From: Legionellaceae bacterium
GTDB lineage: Bacteria > Pseudomonadota > Gammaproteobacteria > Legionellales > Legionellaceae
Reading direction: 5' to 3'
Length of the DNA: 10,107 bases
Assembly (NCBI GenBank): GCA_023266075.1
Contig: JAHFRX010000047.1
Coordinates: 1 to 10,107 of the forward strand
Below, piece after piece: positions 1-5,908 of the stretch. The notes under the pieces were generated by a model that was not told where the DNA came from, ran no database searches, and worked only from the letters and a program-made list of their open reading frames with translations. The translations under genes and the position numbers were made by a program. How positions within the stretch are numbered: position 1 is the stretch's first letter; every line of letters begins with the position of its first letter.

Positions 1-616
1 CACGAATCATACGTACAGGATCTTCAGCATAACGCGTTGCAGGATCACCAATCATACGAATCAAACGTTTCTGAATATCAGGAACGCCTCCCGTAAAATC
101 AATGATAGATGAAGTTATCGCATCATAATAGAGTGAGTTAATGGTAAAGTCGCGTCGCCAAGCATCTTCTTCTAATGTGCCATATATGTTGTCCCGAACA
201 AGCATGCCCCGATCATTCGTTTTTTGTTGCGTTGAACGCTGTGTATCCTCATTGCCGCGAAAGGTTGCAACTTCAATAATTTCACGATGAAAAAGAATAT
301 GTGCGAGTTTAAAACGACGTCCAATGATGCGCGCGTTACGGAAAAGTTTTTTGATTTCATTGGGTGTTGCGTTGGTCGCGACATCAAAATCTTTAGGGGA
401 ATGCCTGAGCAGTAAATCACGGACACCACCACCAACAATATAAGCTTGAAAACCGGCACGATTAAGACGGTTAAGGACAGTCAGTGCATTTTCACTAATT
501 TCTGTTTTAGAGACGGAGTGTTGATTGCGCGTAACAACATAAGCCTTATGAATATTGGGCTTGGTAATTTTTCTTTTACGCAGTAATTTTCGAATAAATG
601 TAATGATTGTGTTCAC
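1..616 (-). CDS. pcnB: Poly(A) polymerase I, N-terminal part (gene runs off left edge)
   Basis: The first 205 codons of a class II nucleotidyltransferase that adds 3' poly(A) tails to RNA and so marks it for degradosome decay. Visible motifs are VGGGVRDLLL (residues 61-70), the metal-binding KDFDVATNATP (75-85, with D76 and D78), GRRFKLAH (99-106), RDNIYGTLEEDAWRRDFTIN (141-160) and GDPATRYAEDPVRMIR (190-205). The basic N-terminal extension and the IGRRFKLAH / EEDAWRRDFTIN wording fit gammaproteobacterial PcnB better than the CCA-adding enzyme. The catalytic head and neck are present; the C-terminal RNA-binding part lies outside the window. The start is taken as GTG at 616-614. It is the first possible start after an in-frame TAG (619-617) and lies about 20 bases after the predicted transcription start. 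No good Shine-Dalgarno sequence is seen, so a later start cannot be excluded. The gene is divergent from the TerC gene. Confidence 0.93.
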   Translation of the reverse strand, partial: MNTIITFIRKLLRKRKITKPNIHKAYVVTRNQHSVSKTEISENALTVLNRLNRAGFQAYIVGGGVRDLLLRHSPKDFDVATNATPNEIKKLFRNARIIGRRFKLAHILFHREIIEVATFRGNEDTQRSTQQKTNDRGMLVRDNIYGTLEEDAWRRDFTINSLYYDAITSSIIDFTGGVPDIQKRLIRMIGDPATRYAEDPVRMIR

Positions 617-617
617 C

Positions 618-646
618 TAGTCATGAATCATTAAGCACGGTATATT
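618..646 (+). promoter_or_regulatory. Possible promoter for the TerC-hemJ pair
   Basis: TAGTCA (618-623) and TATATT (641-646) are 17 bases apart on the plus strand, matching the sigma70 consensus at 4 and 5 positions. The site lies back to back with the pcnB promoter, and its -10 shares bases with the pcnB -10. A start near 653 would give a leader of about 30 bases before the ATG at 685. This is a weak match resting on position and spacing. Confidence 0.35.
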
Positions 647-672
647 ATAACGATAATCTTATTTATTGTGAA
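644..672 (-). promoter_or_regulatory. Sigma70-type promoter for pcnB
   Basis: On the minus strand, TTCACA (672-667) and TATAAT (649-644) are separated by 17 bases. They match the consensus at 5 of 6 and 6 of 6 positions. Transcription would start near 637, leaving a leader of about 20 bases before the GTG start at 616. The -35 hexamer overlaps the start of the ribosome binding region of the divergent TerC gene (AAGGA at 671-675). Confidence 0.65.
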
Positions 673-684
673 GGAAAGAACATC

Positions 685-1407
685 ATGGAGTGGTTAAATA
701 GTATTGTCGGATTATGTGCTTTGGTTTTGCTTGAGATTATTTTGGGGATTGATAACGTGGTATTTCTCGGTATCTTGGCGCATCGCTTGCCTAAAGAGGA
801 TAGAAAGCGCGTCACGCGATGGGGGTTGATGCTTGCATGGGTTTCGAGATTGCTAATGCTGGCTTCTGCATTATGGTTAGTGAGGTTTTCAAAACCTTTC
901 TGCACAATAGGGACATTAGCATTTTCAGTGCGTGACATTTTCTTCATGATGGGTGGTGCTTTTTTAATTGCGAAGGCCACACAAGAAATTCATACTGAGG
1001 TAGCGAAAGATCAAGGAGAGGAAGGCGAACCTCAATCAGGAGAGAGTGCTAAAAATAACATCGTATTTTGGAAAGTTGTCTTTCAAATTGCATTAATGGA
1101 TATCATTTTTTCATTTGATAGTGTTCTCACGGCGATTGGCTTAACTTCACAGTACTGGGTAATGAGTGTTGCGATGACCATTGCCATTTTAGTGATGCTT
1201 TTTGCAAGCCGTATTGTGAATGAGGTTATTGCACGTTATCCCACATTAAAAATGTTAGCCTTGAGTTTTTTAATCTTAATCGGTATGGTACTGGTTGCGG
1301 ATGGTTTGTCGTTGCACATCCCTCGCGGATATGTTTATTTTGCCATGAGTTTCTCGCTTTCTGTTGAGAGTTTGAATTTGTTTAAGCGTACACGTCGGAG
1401 AAAATAA
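685..1407 (+). CDS. TerC family integral membrane protein (YgdQ-like)
   Basis: A 240-residue multi-pass inner-membrane protein of the TerC family. Family members are linked to metal ion export, including manganese, and to tellurium resistance; the substrate here is unknown. The N-terminal signature LVLLEIILGIDNVVFLGIL (residues 13-31) with E17, D23 and N24, and the second repeat QIALMDIIFSFDSVLTAIGL (134-153) with D139 and D145, carry the conserved acidic membrane residues. A hydrophilic loop (about 101-127, rich in E, Q and G) separates the two halves. The end PRGYVYFAMSFSLSVESLNL (213-232) closely resembles E. coli YgdQ. There is no CBS or CorC domain, so this is the short form. The ATG at 685 is chosen because AAGGA (671-675) precedes it and the protein then begins directly with the family N-terminus; an upstream in-frame start at 607 would add a non-conserved tail. 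The stop codon overlaps the hemJ start. Confidence 0.9.
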   Translation: MEWLNSIVGLCALVLLEIILGIDNVVFLGILAHRLPKEDRKRVTRWGLMLAWVSRLLMLASALWLVRFSKPFCTIGTLAFSVRDIFFMMGGAFLIAKATQEIHTEVAKDQGEEGEPQSGESAKNNIVFWKVVFQIALMDIIFSFDSVLTAIGLTSQYWVMSVAMTIAILVMLFASRIVNEVIARYPTLKMLALSFLILIGMVLVADGLSLHIPRGYVYFAMSFSLSVESLNLFKRTRRRK

Positions 1408-1826
1408 TGCTGTGGATAAAAGCGTTCCATATCATTGCTATGGTGACTTGGTTTGCTGGCTTATTTTATTTGCCACGTTTATTTGTTTATCATGTCGATG
1501 CAAAAGATACGATCAGTCTTGAGCGTTTCAAAATGATGGAGCGCAGACTCTATTATGGTATTACATGGCCTGGTGCGATGTTAACAACGGTGTTGGGCGT
1601 GTGGTTGTTATGGGCTTATATGCCTGATGCTATAAAAATGCCTTGGCTACATGCAAAACTTGCATTGGTTGTCTTGCTCTGGTTGTATCATTGGAAATGT
1701 GGCGCTTTTTTAAAGCGCTTTCGAGAAGGCAGCAATTGCCACTCCAGTCGATTTTATCGGTTTTTTAATGAGTTGCCGACAATATTGTTGCTTGCCATTG
1801 TAATTTTAGTGGTTGTGAAGCCTTGA
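1407..1826 (+). CDS. hemJ: Protoporphyrinogen IX oxidase HemJ (UPF0093 family)
   Basis: A 139-residue membrane protein that oxidises protoporphyrinogen IX to protoporphyrin IX, the penultimate step of heme synthesis in bacteria lacking HemG and HemY. The opening KAFHIIAMVTWFAGLFYLPR (residues 5-24) with H8 and R24, then FVYH (26-29), GITWPGAMLT (51-60), the PWLHAK motif (79-84, with H82 and K84) and a final FNELPTILLLAIVILVVV (120-137) are the family hallmarks. Four hydrophobic segments are visible at about 6-22, 52-71, 80-96 and 122-138. The length is that of a complete HemJ. The start ATG (1407-1409) shares one base with the TAA of the TerC gene, so translation is probably coupled. A T8 run (1827-1834) follows the stop directly, but the only upstream stem is 4 bp. 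Confidence 0.9.
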   Translation: MLWIKAFHIIAMVTWFAGLFYLPRLFVYHVDAKDTISLERFKMMERRLYYGITWPGAMLTTVLGVWLLWAYMPDAIKMPWLHAKLALVVLLWLYHWKCGAFLKRFREGSNCHSSRFYRFFNELPTILLLAIVILVVVKP

Positions 1827-1918
1827 TTTTTTTTGTTCTGTAAGCTTAAGATATACGCATTCACATGTAGTGATTTCAGACAGGCCTTAGGAGTGATAGG
1901 TGCACGTTATAATATGGA

Positions 1919-2092
1919 TTAAATTTCAATCATCTCAAAGTCTTCTTTGGATGCGCCGCAGTCTGGACAAAACCAGTTTTCAGGCACCTCTTCCCAAAAA
2001 GTTCCAGCGACGATACCATCTTCAGGCCAACCTTTTTCTTCGTCGTAAATGAAGCCACAGATGACACACATATATTTTCGGTACGATTTCAT
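1919..2092 (-). CDS. rubA: Rubredoxin
   Basis: A 57-residue cytosolic one-iron electron carrier. Two knuckles supply the four cysteine ligands of the FeCys4 centre: MCVICGFIYDEEKGWPEDGI (starting at residue 8) and NWFCPDCGASKEDFE near the C-terminus. The conserved aromatic and acidic residues between them (GWPEDGI, TFWEEVP) are in place, and the length is that of a single-domain rubredoxin. The start at 2092 (MKSYRKYMC) is preferred over in-frame starts at 2140 (GTG) and 2122 (ATG), because those lie inside or upstream of the predicted promoter. The redox partner is not evident: no rubredoxin reductase or alkane hydroxylase gene is in the window. The gene stands alone, divergent from the SLT lipoprotein gene and convergent with hemJ. 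Confidence 0.95.
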   Translation of the reverse strand: MKSYRKYMCVICGFIYDEEKGWPEDGIVAGTFWEEVPENWFCPDCGASKEDFEMIEI

Positions 2093-2122
2093 TACATTAA
2101 CATCATGGATAAACTGGCCCAT

Positions 2123-2152
2123 ATTATAAAGGTTAGTCACCCGTTAGGTCAA
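2123..2152 (-). promoter_or_regulatory. Strong sigma70 promoter for rubredoxin
   Basis: On the minus strand, TTGACC (2152-2147) and a perfect TATAAT (2128-2123) are separated by 18 bases. Transcription would begin near 2116, about 24 bases before the ATG at 2092. This rules out the longer in-frame starts for rubredoxin. Confidence 0.75.
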
Positions 2153-2270
2153 TTTTAAGTGACTATTTTTGTGGATAATAGACTTGTCCATGACATCAAA
2201 CTATGTTAATAATAATCGGTTTTTAGTGGCTTACTCGATGATCATGAGTGGCAGTTTTGGGAATAAGTGG

Positions 2271-2885
2271 ATGCGATTTTTGAGGCGATACGCGCTTTTT
2301 TGTGTGAGCATAGCAGGGCTATCCGGTTGTGTAACGCCACCGCCACGAGATATGAATAATGTTTGTAATATTTTTAAACAGTACCCACGATGGTATCGAG
2401 ATACCAAAGATGTCGAACGACGTTGGCGTGTACCCGCGCATGTTCAGATGGCCATTATGCACCAAGAGTCGCGGTTTGATGCACAAGCCAAACCACCCAG
2501 AACGAAATTGCTTTGGATTATTCCATGGACACGGCCGTCTACTGCTTACGGATATGCGCAAGCACTTGATTCGACGTGGGTTTTATATAAGCACTCTGCG
2601 GGGGGGATGTTTGCCTCGCGTGATCGCTTTTCTGATGGCGTTGATTTTATTGGATGGTATGCAAATCAAGCGAATCGTCGCGCGGGTATTTCGAGGAGCG
2701 ATCCTTATGCGTTATATCTTGCTTATCATGAAGGTGTGGGTGGATATATGAGCAAGACTTATCTTAAAAAGCCCTGGTTACTGAATGTCGCGCATAAGGT
2801 AGAGGCGCGTGCGCAAATTTATCAGGCTCAATTGTTACGCTGTCAGGATGCACTTAAGAGAGCCTGGTACAAGCGTTGGCTTTAG
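2271..2885 (+). CDS. Lytic transglycosylase (SLT) domain lipoprotein
   Basis: A 204-residue predicted lipoprotein with a lysozyme-like fold that probably cleaves peptidoglycan in the periplasm. A basic N-terminus (MRFLRR) and hydrophobic stretch lead to the lipobox LSGC with C20 as the acylated cysteine; the following VTPPP lacks an Asp at +2, consistent with outer-membrane sorting. The SLT core reads HVQMAIMHQESRFDAQA (residues 57-73), with E66 in the catalytic glutamate position, followed by TAYGYAQALDSTW (91-103), which matches the family's AxGLMQ-type motif, and LAYHEGVGGY (150-159). The start at 2271 gives a canonical signal peptide. In-frame ATGs at 2238 and 2244 would lengthen the N-terminus, and none of the three has a good Shine-Dalgarno sequence. 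The adk start lies 17 bases downstream, suggesting cotranscription. Substrate specificity is not deducible. Confidence 0.82.
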   Translation: MRFLRRYALFCVSIAGLSGCVTPPPRDMNNVCNIFKQYPRWYRDTKDVERRWRVPAHVQMAIMHQESRFDAQAKPPRTKLLWIIPWTRPSTAYGYAQALDSTWVLYKHSAGGMFASRDRFSDGVDFIGWYANQANRRAGISRSDPYALYLAYHEGVGGYMSKTYLKKPWLLNVAHKVEARAQIYQAQLLRCQDALKRAWYKRWL

Positions 2886-2902
2886 TTTTTGGAGAAGATG
2901 TC

Positions 2903-3589
2903 ATGACAACAATGCGTATGATGTTGCTTGGTGGACCAGGAGCAGGAAAAGGTACGCAAGCAGTACGTTTAACGACCCATTTTAAAATCCCACAGATTTC
3001 GACGGGTGATATGCTAAGAGCGGCCGTTACGGCGGATACGCCACTGGGACGGAGTGCTCAGAAGATCATGGACAGCGGCGAGTTGGTTTCTGATGATATT
3101 ATCATTGCCTTGGTTAAAGAGCGCCTTGCTGAAGACGATTGCCGTCAAGGGTTTTTGCTAGATGGTTTTCCAAGAACCATTGCACAAGCAGAAGCCTTAA
3201 AAGAAGCGCATATTTCACTCGATCATGTGGTGGAAATCGCAGTCGATGATCAAGAGATTATTCGGCGTATCACAGGGAGACGGACTCATCCTGCATCGGG
3301 TCGTGTATATCATCTTGAATATCATCCGCCTCAGAAAGAAGGTTGTGATGATGTAACCGGCGAGCCTTTGATTTTGCGAGAAGATGATAGAGAAGAAATT
3401 ATTCGCAATCGCCTGCAAGTGTATCATCAGCAGACCCGTCCATTGATTTCTTTTTATCAACAATGGGTGAAACAAGATCCAAAGCATGCACCACAGTTTC
3501 ATCGCGTTGAAGGTGTGGGAGATGTGAGTGCGATCTTTGAACATATTTTGCAAGCTTTAACAGGAGCCACTCATGGCAGAACACAGTAA
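2903..3589 (+). CDS. adk: Adenylate kinase
   Basis: A 228-residue cytosolic enzyme that interconverts ATP + AMP and 2 ADP. The P-loop GGPGAGKGT (residues 10-18, K16), the AMP-site motif QISTGDMLRAA (31-41), LLDGFPRT (85-92) and RRITGRRTHPASGRVYH (121-137) are all intact. The long LID domain keeps the H129-S132-D149-T152 pattern, which has the same spacing as the E. coli hydrogen-bond network (H126, S129, D146, T149), so it is a non-zinc LID. The protein is slightly longer than E. coli Adk because of a C-terminal tail. The start at 2903 is set by GGAG (2891-2894); an in-frame start at 2876 would overlap the upstream gene and lacks such a site. The 3' end overlaps the thioredoxin gene by 17 bases. 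Confidence 0.97.
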   Translation: MTTMRMMLLGGPGAGKGTQAVRLTTHFKIPQISTGDMLRAAVTADTPLGRSAQKIMDSGELVSDDIIIALVKERLAEDDCRQGFLLDGFPRTIAQAEALKEAHISLDHVVEIAVDDQEIIRRITGRRTHPASGRVYHLEYHPPQKEGCDDVTGEPLILREDDREEIIRNRLQVYHQQTRPLISFYQQWVKQDPKHAPQFHRVEGVGDVSAIFEHILQALTGATHGRTQ

Positions 3590-3938
3590 AGTTCAGGCAT
3601 TGAACGCTGCGGCTTTAGAGGCATTGATTACCAAAGGTGAGATTATTTTTGTTGATTTTTGGGCAAAGTGGTGTGCGCCATGTCGACAGTTTGCACCTGT
3701 TTTTGAGCATGTGGCTGAAAAATATGAAACGATAGTGTTTGTTTCTATGGATATCGAGCAAGAGTCTGATGTCGCTGAGTTTTTTCAGATTCGCTCTATC
3801 CCTCATTTGATGGTATTTAAATCGGGTATTGCGATTTATTCTGAATCAGGTACTTTGCCTGAGTCTGTGTTGCATGAGTTGGCCAATCAAGCGTTGAATG
3901 TTGATGTGAGTGGTGTACTCAAGGAAATAGACGAATAG
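3573..3938 (+). CDS. Thioredoxin family protein (CAPC active site)
   Basis: A 121-residue single-domain thioredoxin with no signal peptide, so it probably acts in the cytoplasm as a disulfide reductase. The active site is FWAKWCAPCRQFAPVF (residues 29-44), with C34 and C37 flanking A-P rather than the usual G-P. The cis-proline loop IRSIPHLMVFKSG (73-85, P77) and the conserved IIFVDFW strand are present. A tail of about 15 residues (NVDVSGVLKEIDE) extends past the usual thioredoxin end. ATG 3573 has GGAG at 3563-3566 inside the adk coding region, and the gene overlaps adk by 17 bases in a different frame, so the two are very likely coupled. It diverges from typical TrxA (CGPC), so the precise substrate is open. 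No terminator is visible between its stop and the promoter at 3987. Confidence 0.88.
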   Translation: MAEHSKVQALNAAALEALITKGEIIFVDFWAKWCAPCRQFAPVFEHVAEKYETIVFVSMDIEQESDVAEFFQIRSIPHLMVFKSGIAIYSESGTLPESVLHELANQALNVDVSGVLKEIDE

Positions 3939-3963
3939 GTTATTTTTTACTGGGGTTAATGTT

Positions 3964-3983
3964 GTTTTTTCGTGTTTTTTCGT
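3964..3983 (+). repeat. Two tandem copies of GTTTTTTCGT, UP-element-like
   Basis: A perfect 10-base unit occurs at 3964-3973 and again at 3974-3983, ending three bases before the -35 box of the next promoter. With a start near 4022, the T6 tracts fall at about -57 to -52 and -47 to -42. They are one helical turn apart and in the positions of distal and proximal UP subsites for the RNA polymerase alpha subunit. The same 9-base core (GTTTTTTCG) occurs on the minus strand at 8591-8583, upstream of the 316-residue orphan gene. An operator is the alternative reading. Confidence 0.55.
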
Positions 3984-3986
3984 GCC

Positions 3987-4015
3987 TTGAAAGCCGTGGA
4001 CTCTTAAACTATACT
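3987..4015 (+). promoter_or_regulatory. Strong sigma70 promoter for the 598-residue orphan gene
   Basis: TTGAAA (3987-3992) and TATACT (4010-4015) are separated by exactly 17 bases, each matching the consensus at 5 of 6 positions. Transcription should start near 4022, giving a leader of about 60 bases before the ATG at 4081. The promoter separates this gene from the housekeeping run ending with thioredoxin. Confidence 0.7.
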
Positions 4016-4080
4016 CATAGATAACTTGAGTGGGAATTCCTGTAATGTAACACATCTTGATCAATTTTTGGAGCGAGACC

Positions 4081-5877
4081 ATGACTAATACTCAATACGA
4101 ATTTTCTAACTCCCAAACAATGCGTCAATGGTGCGAGGTACGGTTTAGAGAGGATCCTGAAATAAAAAAAATCATGGAGGACTATTTGGGACCTCAAATA
4201 TTAGATGGATGTAATTATCTTGCGGGAAACGAAAAATTTAAAGAGAGTATAGCAATACTCGAGAAGTGCATTGTCCGAAACAAAGACGTGAAAGCAGATC
4301 TCTTTCACGCGCTTCTCGCGCTAGGGAATGGAAGAAATTGGAGTGCTATTAATCCACGTGTAGCAATTGTTCAGTGCAACATTGATCAACGACATGCTTC
4401 ACCCTATCCCCTCCTTGATGAGTCAACAGGGCAAAACAATCAGGTGAGTTCTGTCACTCGCATAAATGGGGGCTATATTATTCGCGGAGTGAATGCCGAA
4501 GGAGCACCACGAGCCATAGAACTTCATGATGATGGAACTGTTTTCGGTCAAGAGGTCAGGCCCGGTTCAGAGTATTTTTCGCACAATGCACCGCTCGGTC
4601 ATGTGGCCTGTCAAATGGCCGCGCAAGCCACAAGAATCCTCAGTTATTTTGGATGCCCTGATTTTCGAAATGAAATTGGGCTCAGGAAAACCGAAGAGGC
4701 GGTTTCTCGTGCTGCAGAAGTAGTTCAGTACGTTCACGAAGCACAACTAAATACGGATGCACAATTAAATGCAGCGACGGCAAATTTAACTCGTGCGACA
4801 GGATTAATTTTTCGTCGATACTCCCAACTTTCACCAGAGGAAAAAGCAAAAGTTCAGTGGGAGGGAGGAACATCCGATCCTATCGTGTACCTGGAATCCG
4901 TTCCACATGGGGAGGCGAAGGCTAAACAAACAGAATTATATCAACGCTTTCACAATGAAAATTTTTTTATTCCAGAGATACATGAAACGCTTTCTGATAA
5001 TACGTTAACTGCTCGCGGCAGCGGAGCAACCCGTACAATATATGGTTTATTTAAAAATCCATCTACCATTAAAGCGATTGCTGAAAATGAGCCACCTCCA
5101 ACCGTGTCTCTTGAAGAAATCGAAGCGGCTAAAGTGACCTTAGGCGTCAAAACTGATAACCCATGGTTCACCGCGTCAGAGATAGAAGTTATGACGATGA
5201 ACCAATATTATATCAGTAAATCTACGACTAAACCATCGGAAGGAATATTGTTTTGCCCTATTAGGAAAGACACTCAATTTCCCAGGATAGGTTTCCCTCT
5301 CGACCATCGTGTCGATCATCACAATGGTTATGGAAACAAATACCCCTATGTTGCTTTCTCAGATCCTTTCGTGATCAAAGCATTGGCAGCAGGTAGGACA
5401 AACTACCTAAACCTCAATAATCCCCACGGAGCTGAGGTGAAAAAATCATCATCACCTCCTCCACGACCTTGGGCAGCAGCTTTGGCTCCTGCAGGTGGAT
5501 CGGTCGTTAGAGAAGAGCTCCCCCCTCCACCGCCTTCAGCCTCAGAAGAATCCTCCAACGTTACACAGCACTATCGAGCCGCTGTTGATGCGGTTGTTGA
5601 TTGCGCACCAATCTCTATTATTCCGAAAGGAGCACGCGTTTCTTTGGTTTTTAATGAAAGAAGACGGGAAAATGATATTGTCGTTGTGATTGACACAAGA
5701 GATGCCGCATCGTTTGACAAAAATTTACGTGCAAAAGGCGTTAAACAGATCGACGCTATATCGAAAACGCGAGGTACATATGAGATTACTTTTCCAGAAA
5801 CAGCTTTAAAAACATTGGGTATATCTCTGGTTGACTTAGGTCTCTCCACTCACACTCAAAAGCCTCCTGGTCCCTAG
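4081..5877 (+). CDS. Unknown 598-residue protein with proline-rich linker; possible secreted effector
   Basis: I do not recognise this protein. It has no signal peptide and no clear membrane segment. Residues 1-82 look helical and contain a TPR-like stretch (EKFKESIAILEKCI, 51-64). A mixed region follows (about 85-190, with GGYIIRGVNAEGAPRAIELH at 130-149), then a helical, alanine-rich and charged part (200-260). A long globular middle (260-450) contains an unusual HRVDHHNGYGNKYPYVAF segment (409-426). A low-complexity proline-rich linker spans 456-485 (SSSPPPRPW and ELPPPPPSASEE). A small alpha/beta-like domain ends the protein (about 498-582). The start at 4081 has GGAG at 4070-4073; a TTG 24 bases upstream is in frame but poorer. 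The gene has its own promoter and converges on glpD with a 31-base gap and no visible terminator. The size, soluble multi-domain layout, orphan nature and eukaryote-style polyproline are consistent with a secreted effector of a host-associated bacterium. That role is inference; no catalytic motif was identified. Confidence 0.72.
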   Translation: MTNTQYEFSNSQTMRQWCEVRFREDPEIKKIMEDYLGPQILDGCNYLAGNEKFKESIAILEKCIVRNKDVKADLFHALLALGNGRNWSAINPRVAIVQCNIDQRHASPYPLLDESTGQNNQVSSVTRINGGYIIRGVNAEGAPRAIELHDDGTVFGQEVRPGSEYFSHNAPLGHVACQMAAQATRILSYFGCPDFRNEIGLRKTEEAVSRAAEVVQYVHEAQLNTDAQLNAATANLTRATGLIFRRYSQLSPEEKAKVQWEGGTSDPIVYLESVPHGEAKAKQTELYQRFHNENFFIPEIHETLSDNTLTARGSGATRTIYGLFKNPSTIKAIAENEPPPTVSLEEIEAAKVTLGVKTDNPWFTASEIEVMTMNQYYISKSTTKPSEGILFCPIRKDTQFPRIGFPLDHRVDHHNGYGNKYPYVAFSDPFVIKALAAGRTNYLNLNNPHGAEVKKSSSPPPRPWAAALAPAGGSVVREELPPPPPSASEESSNVTQHYRAAVDAVVDCAPISIIPKGARVSLVFNERRRENDIVVVIDTRDAASFDKNLRAKGVKQIDAISKTRGTYEITFPETALKTLGISLVDLGLSTHTQKPPGP

Positions 5878-5908
5878 TACGCCATTCTATCAACCGTTAA
5901 AGCTGTTC

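Noticed and set aside
1811..1834. Possible terminator after hemJ (GGTT-GTGA-AGCC followed by a T8 run)
   Set aside because: The stem is only 4 bp with one wobble pair and is separated from the T run by TTGA. It is too weak to call an intrinsic terminator.
2093..2140. Longer rubredoxin starts at 2140 (GTG) and 2122 (ATG)
   Set aside because: The TATAAT (2128-2123) and predicted start near 2116 place these codons at or before the transcription start, and the added residues are not part of the rubredoxin fold.
2359..2751. 130-codon plus-strand open frame inside the SLT lipoprotein gene
   Set aside because: It is a frame shadow. The overlapping frame carries a lipobox and SLT catalytic motifs, while this one has no recognisable composition or start context.
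5571..5849. 92-codon minus-strand open frame opposite the 598-residue gene
   Set aside because: It lies wholly antisense to a long coding frame, has no ribosome binding site, and its composition mirrors the sense codons.
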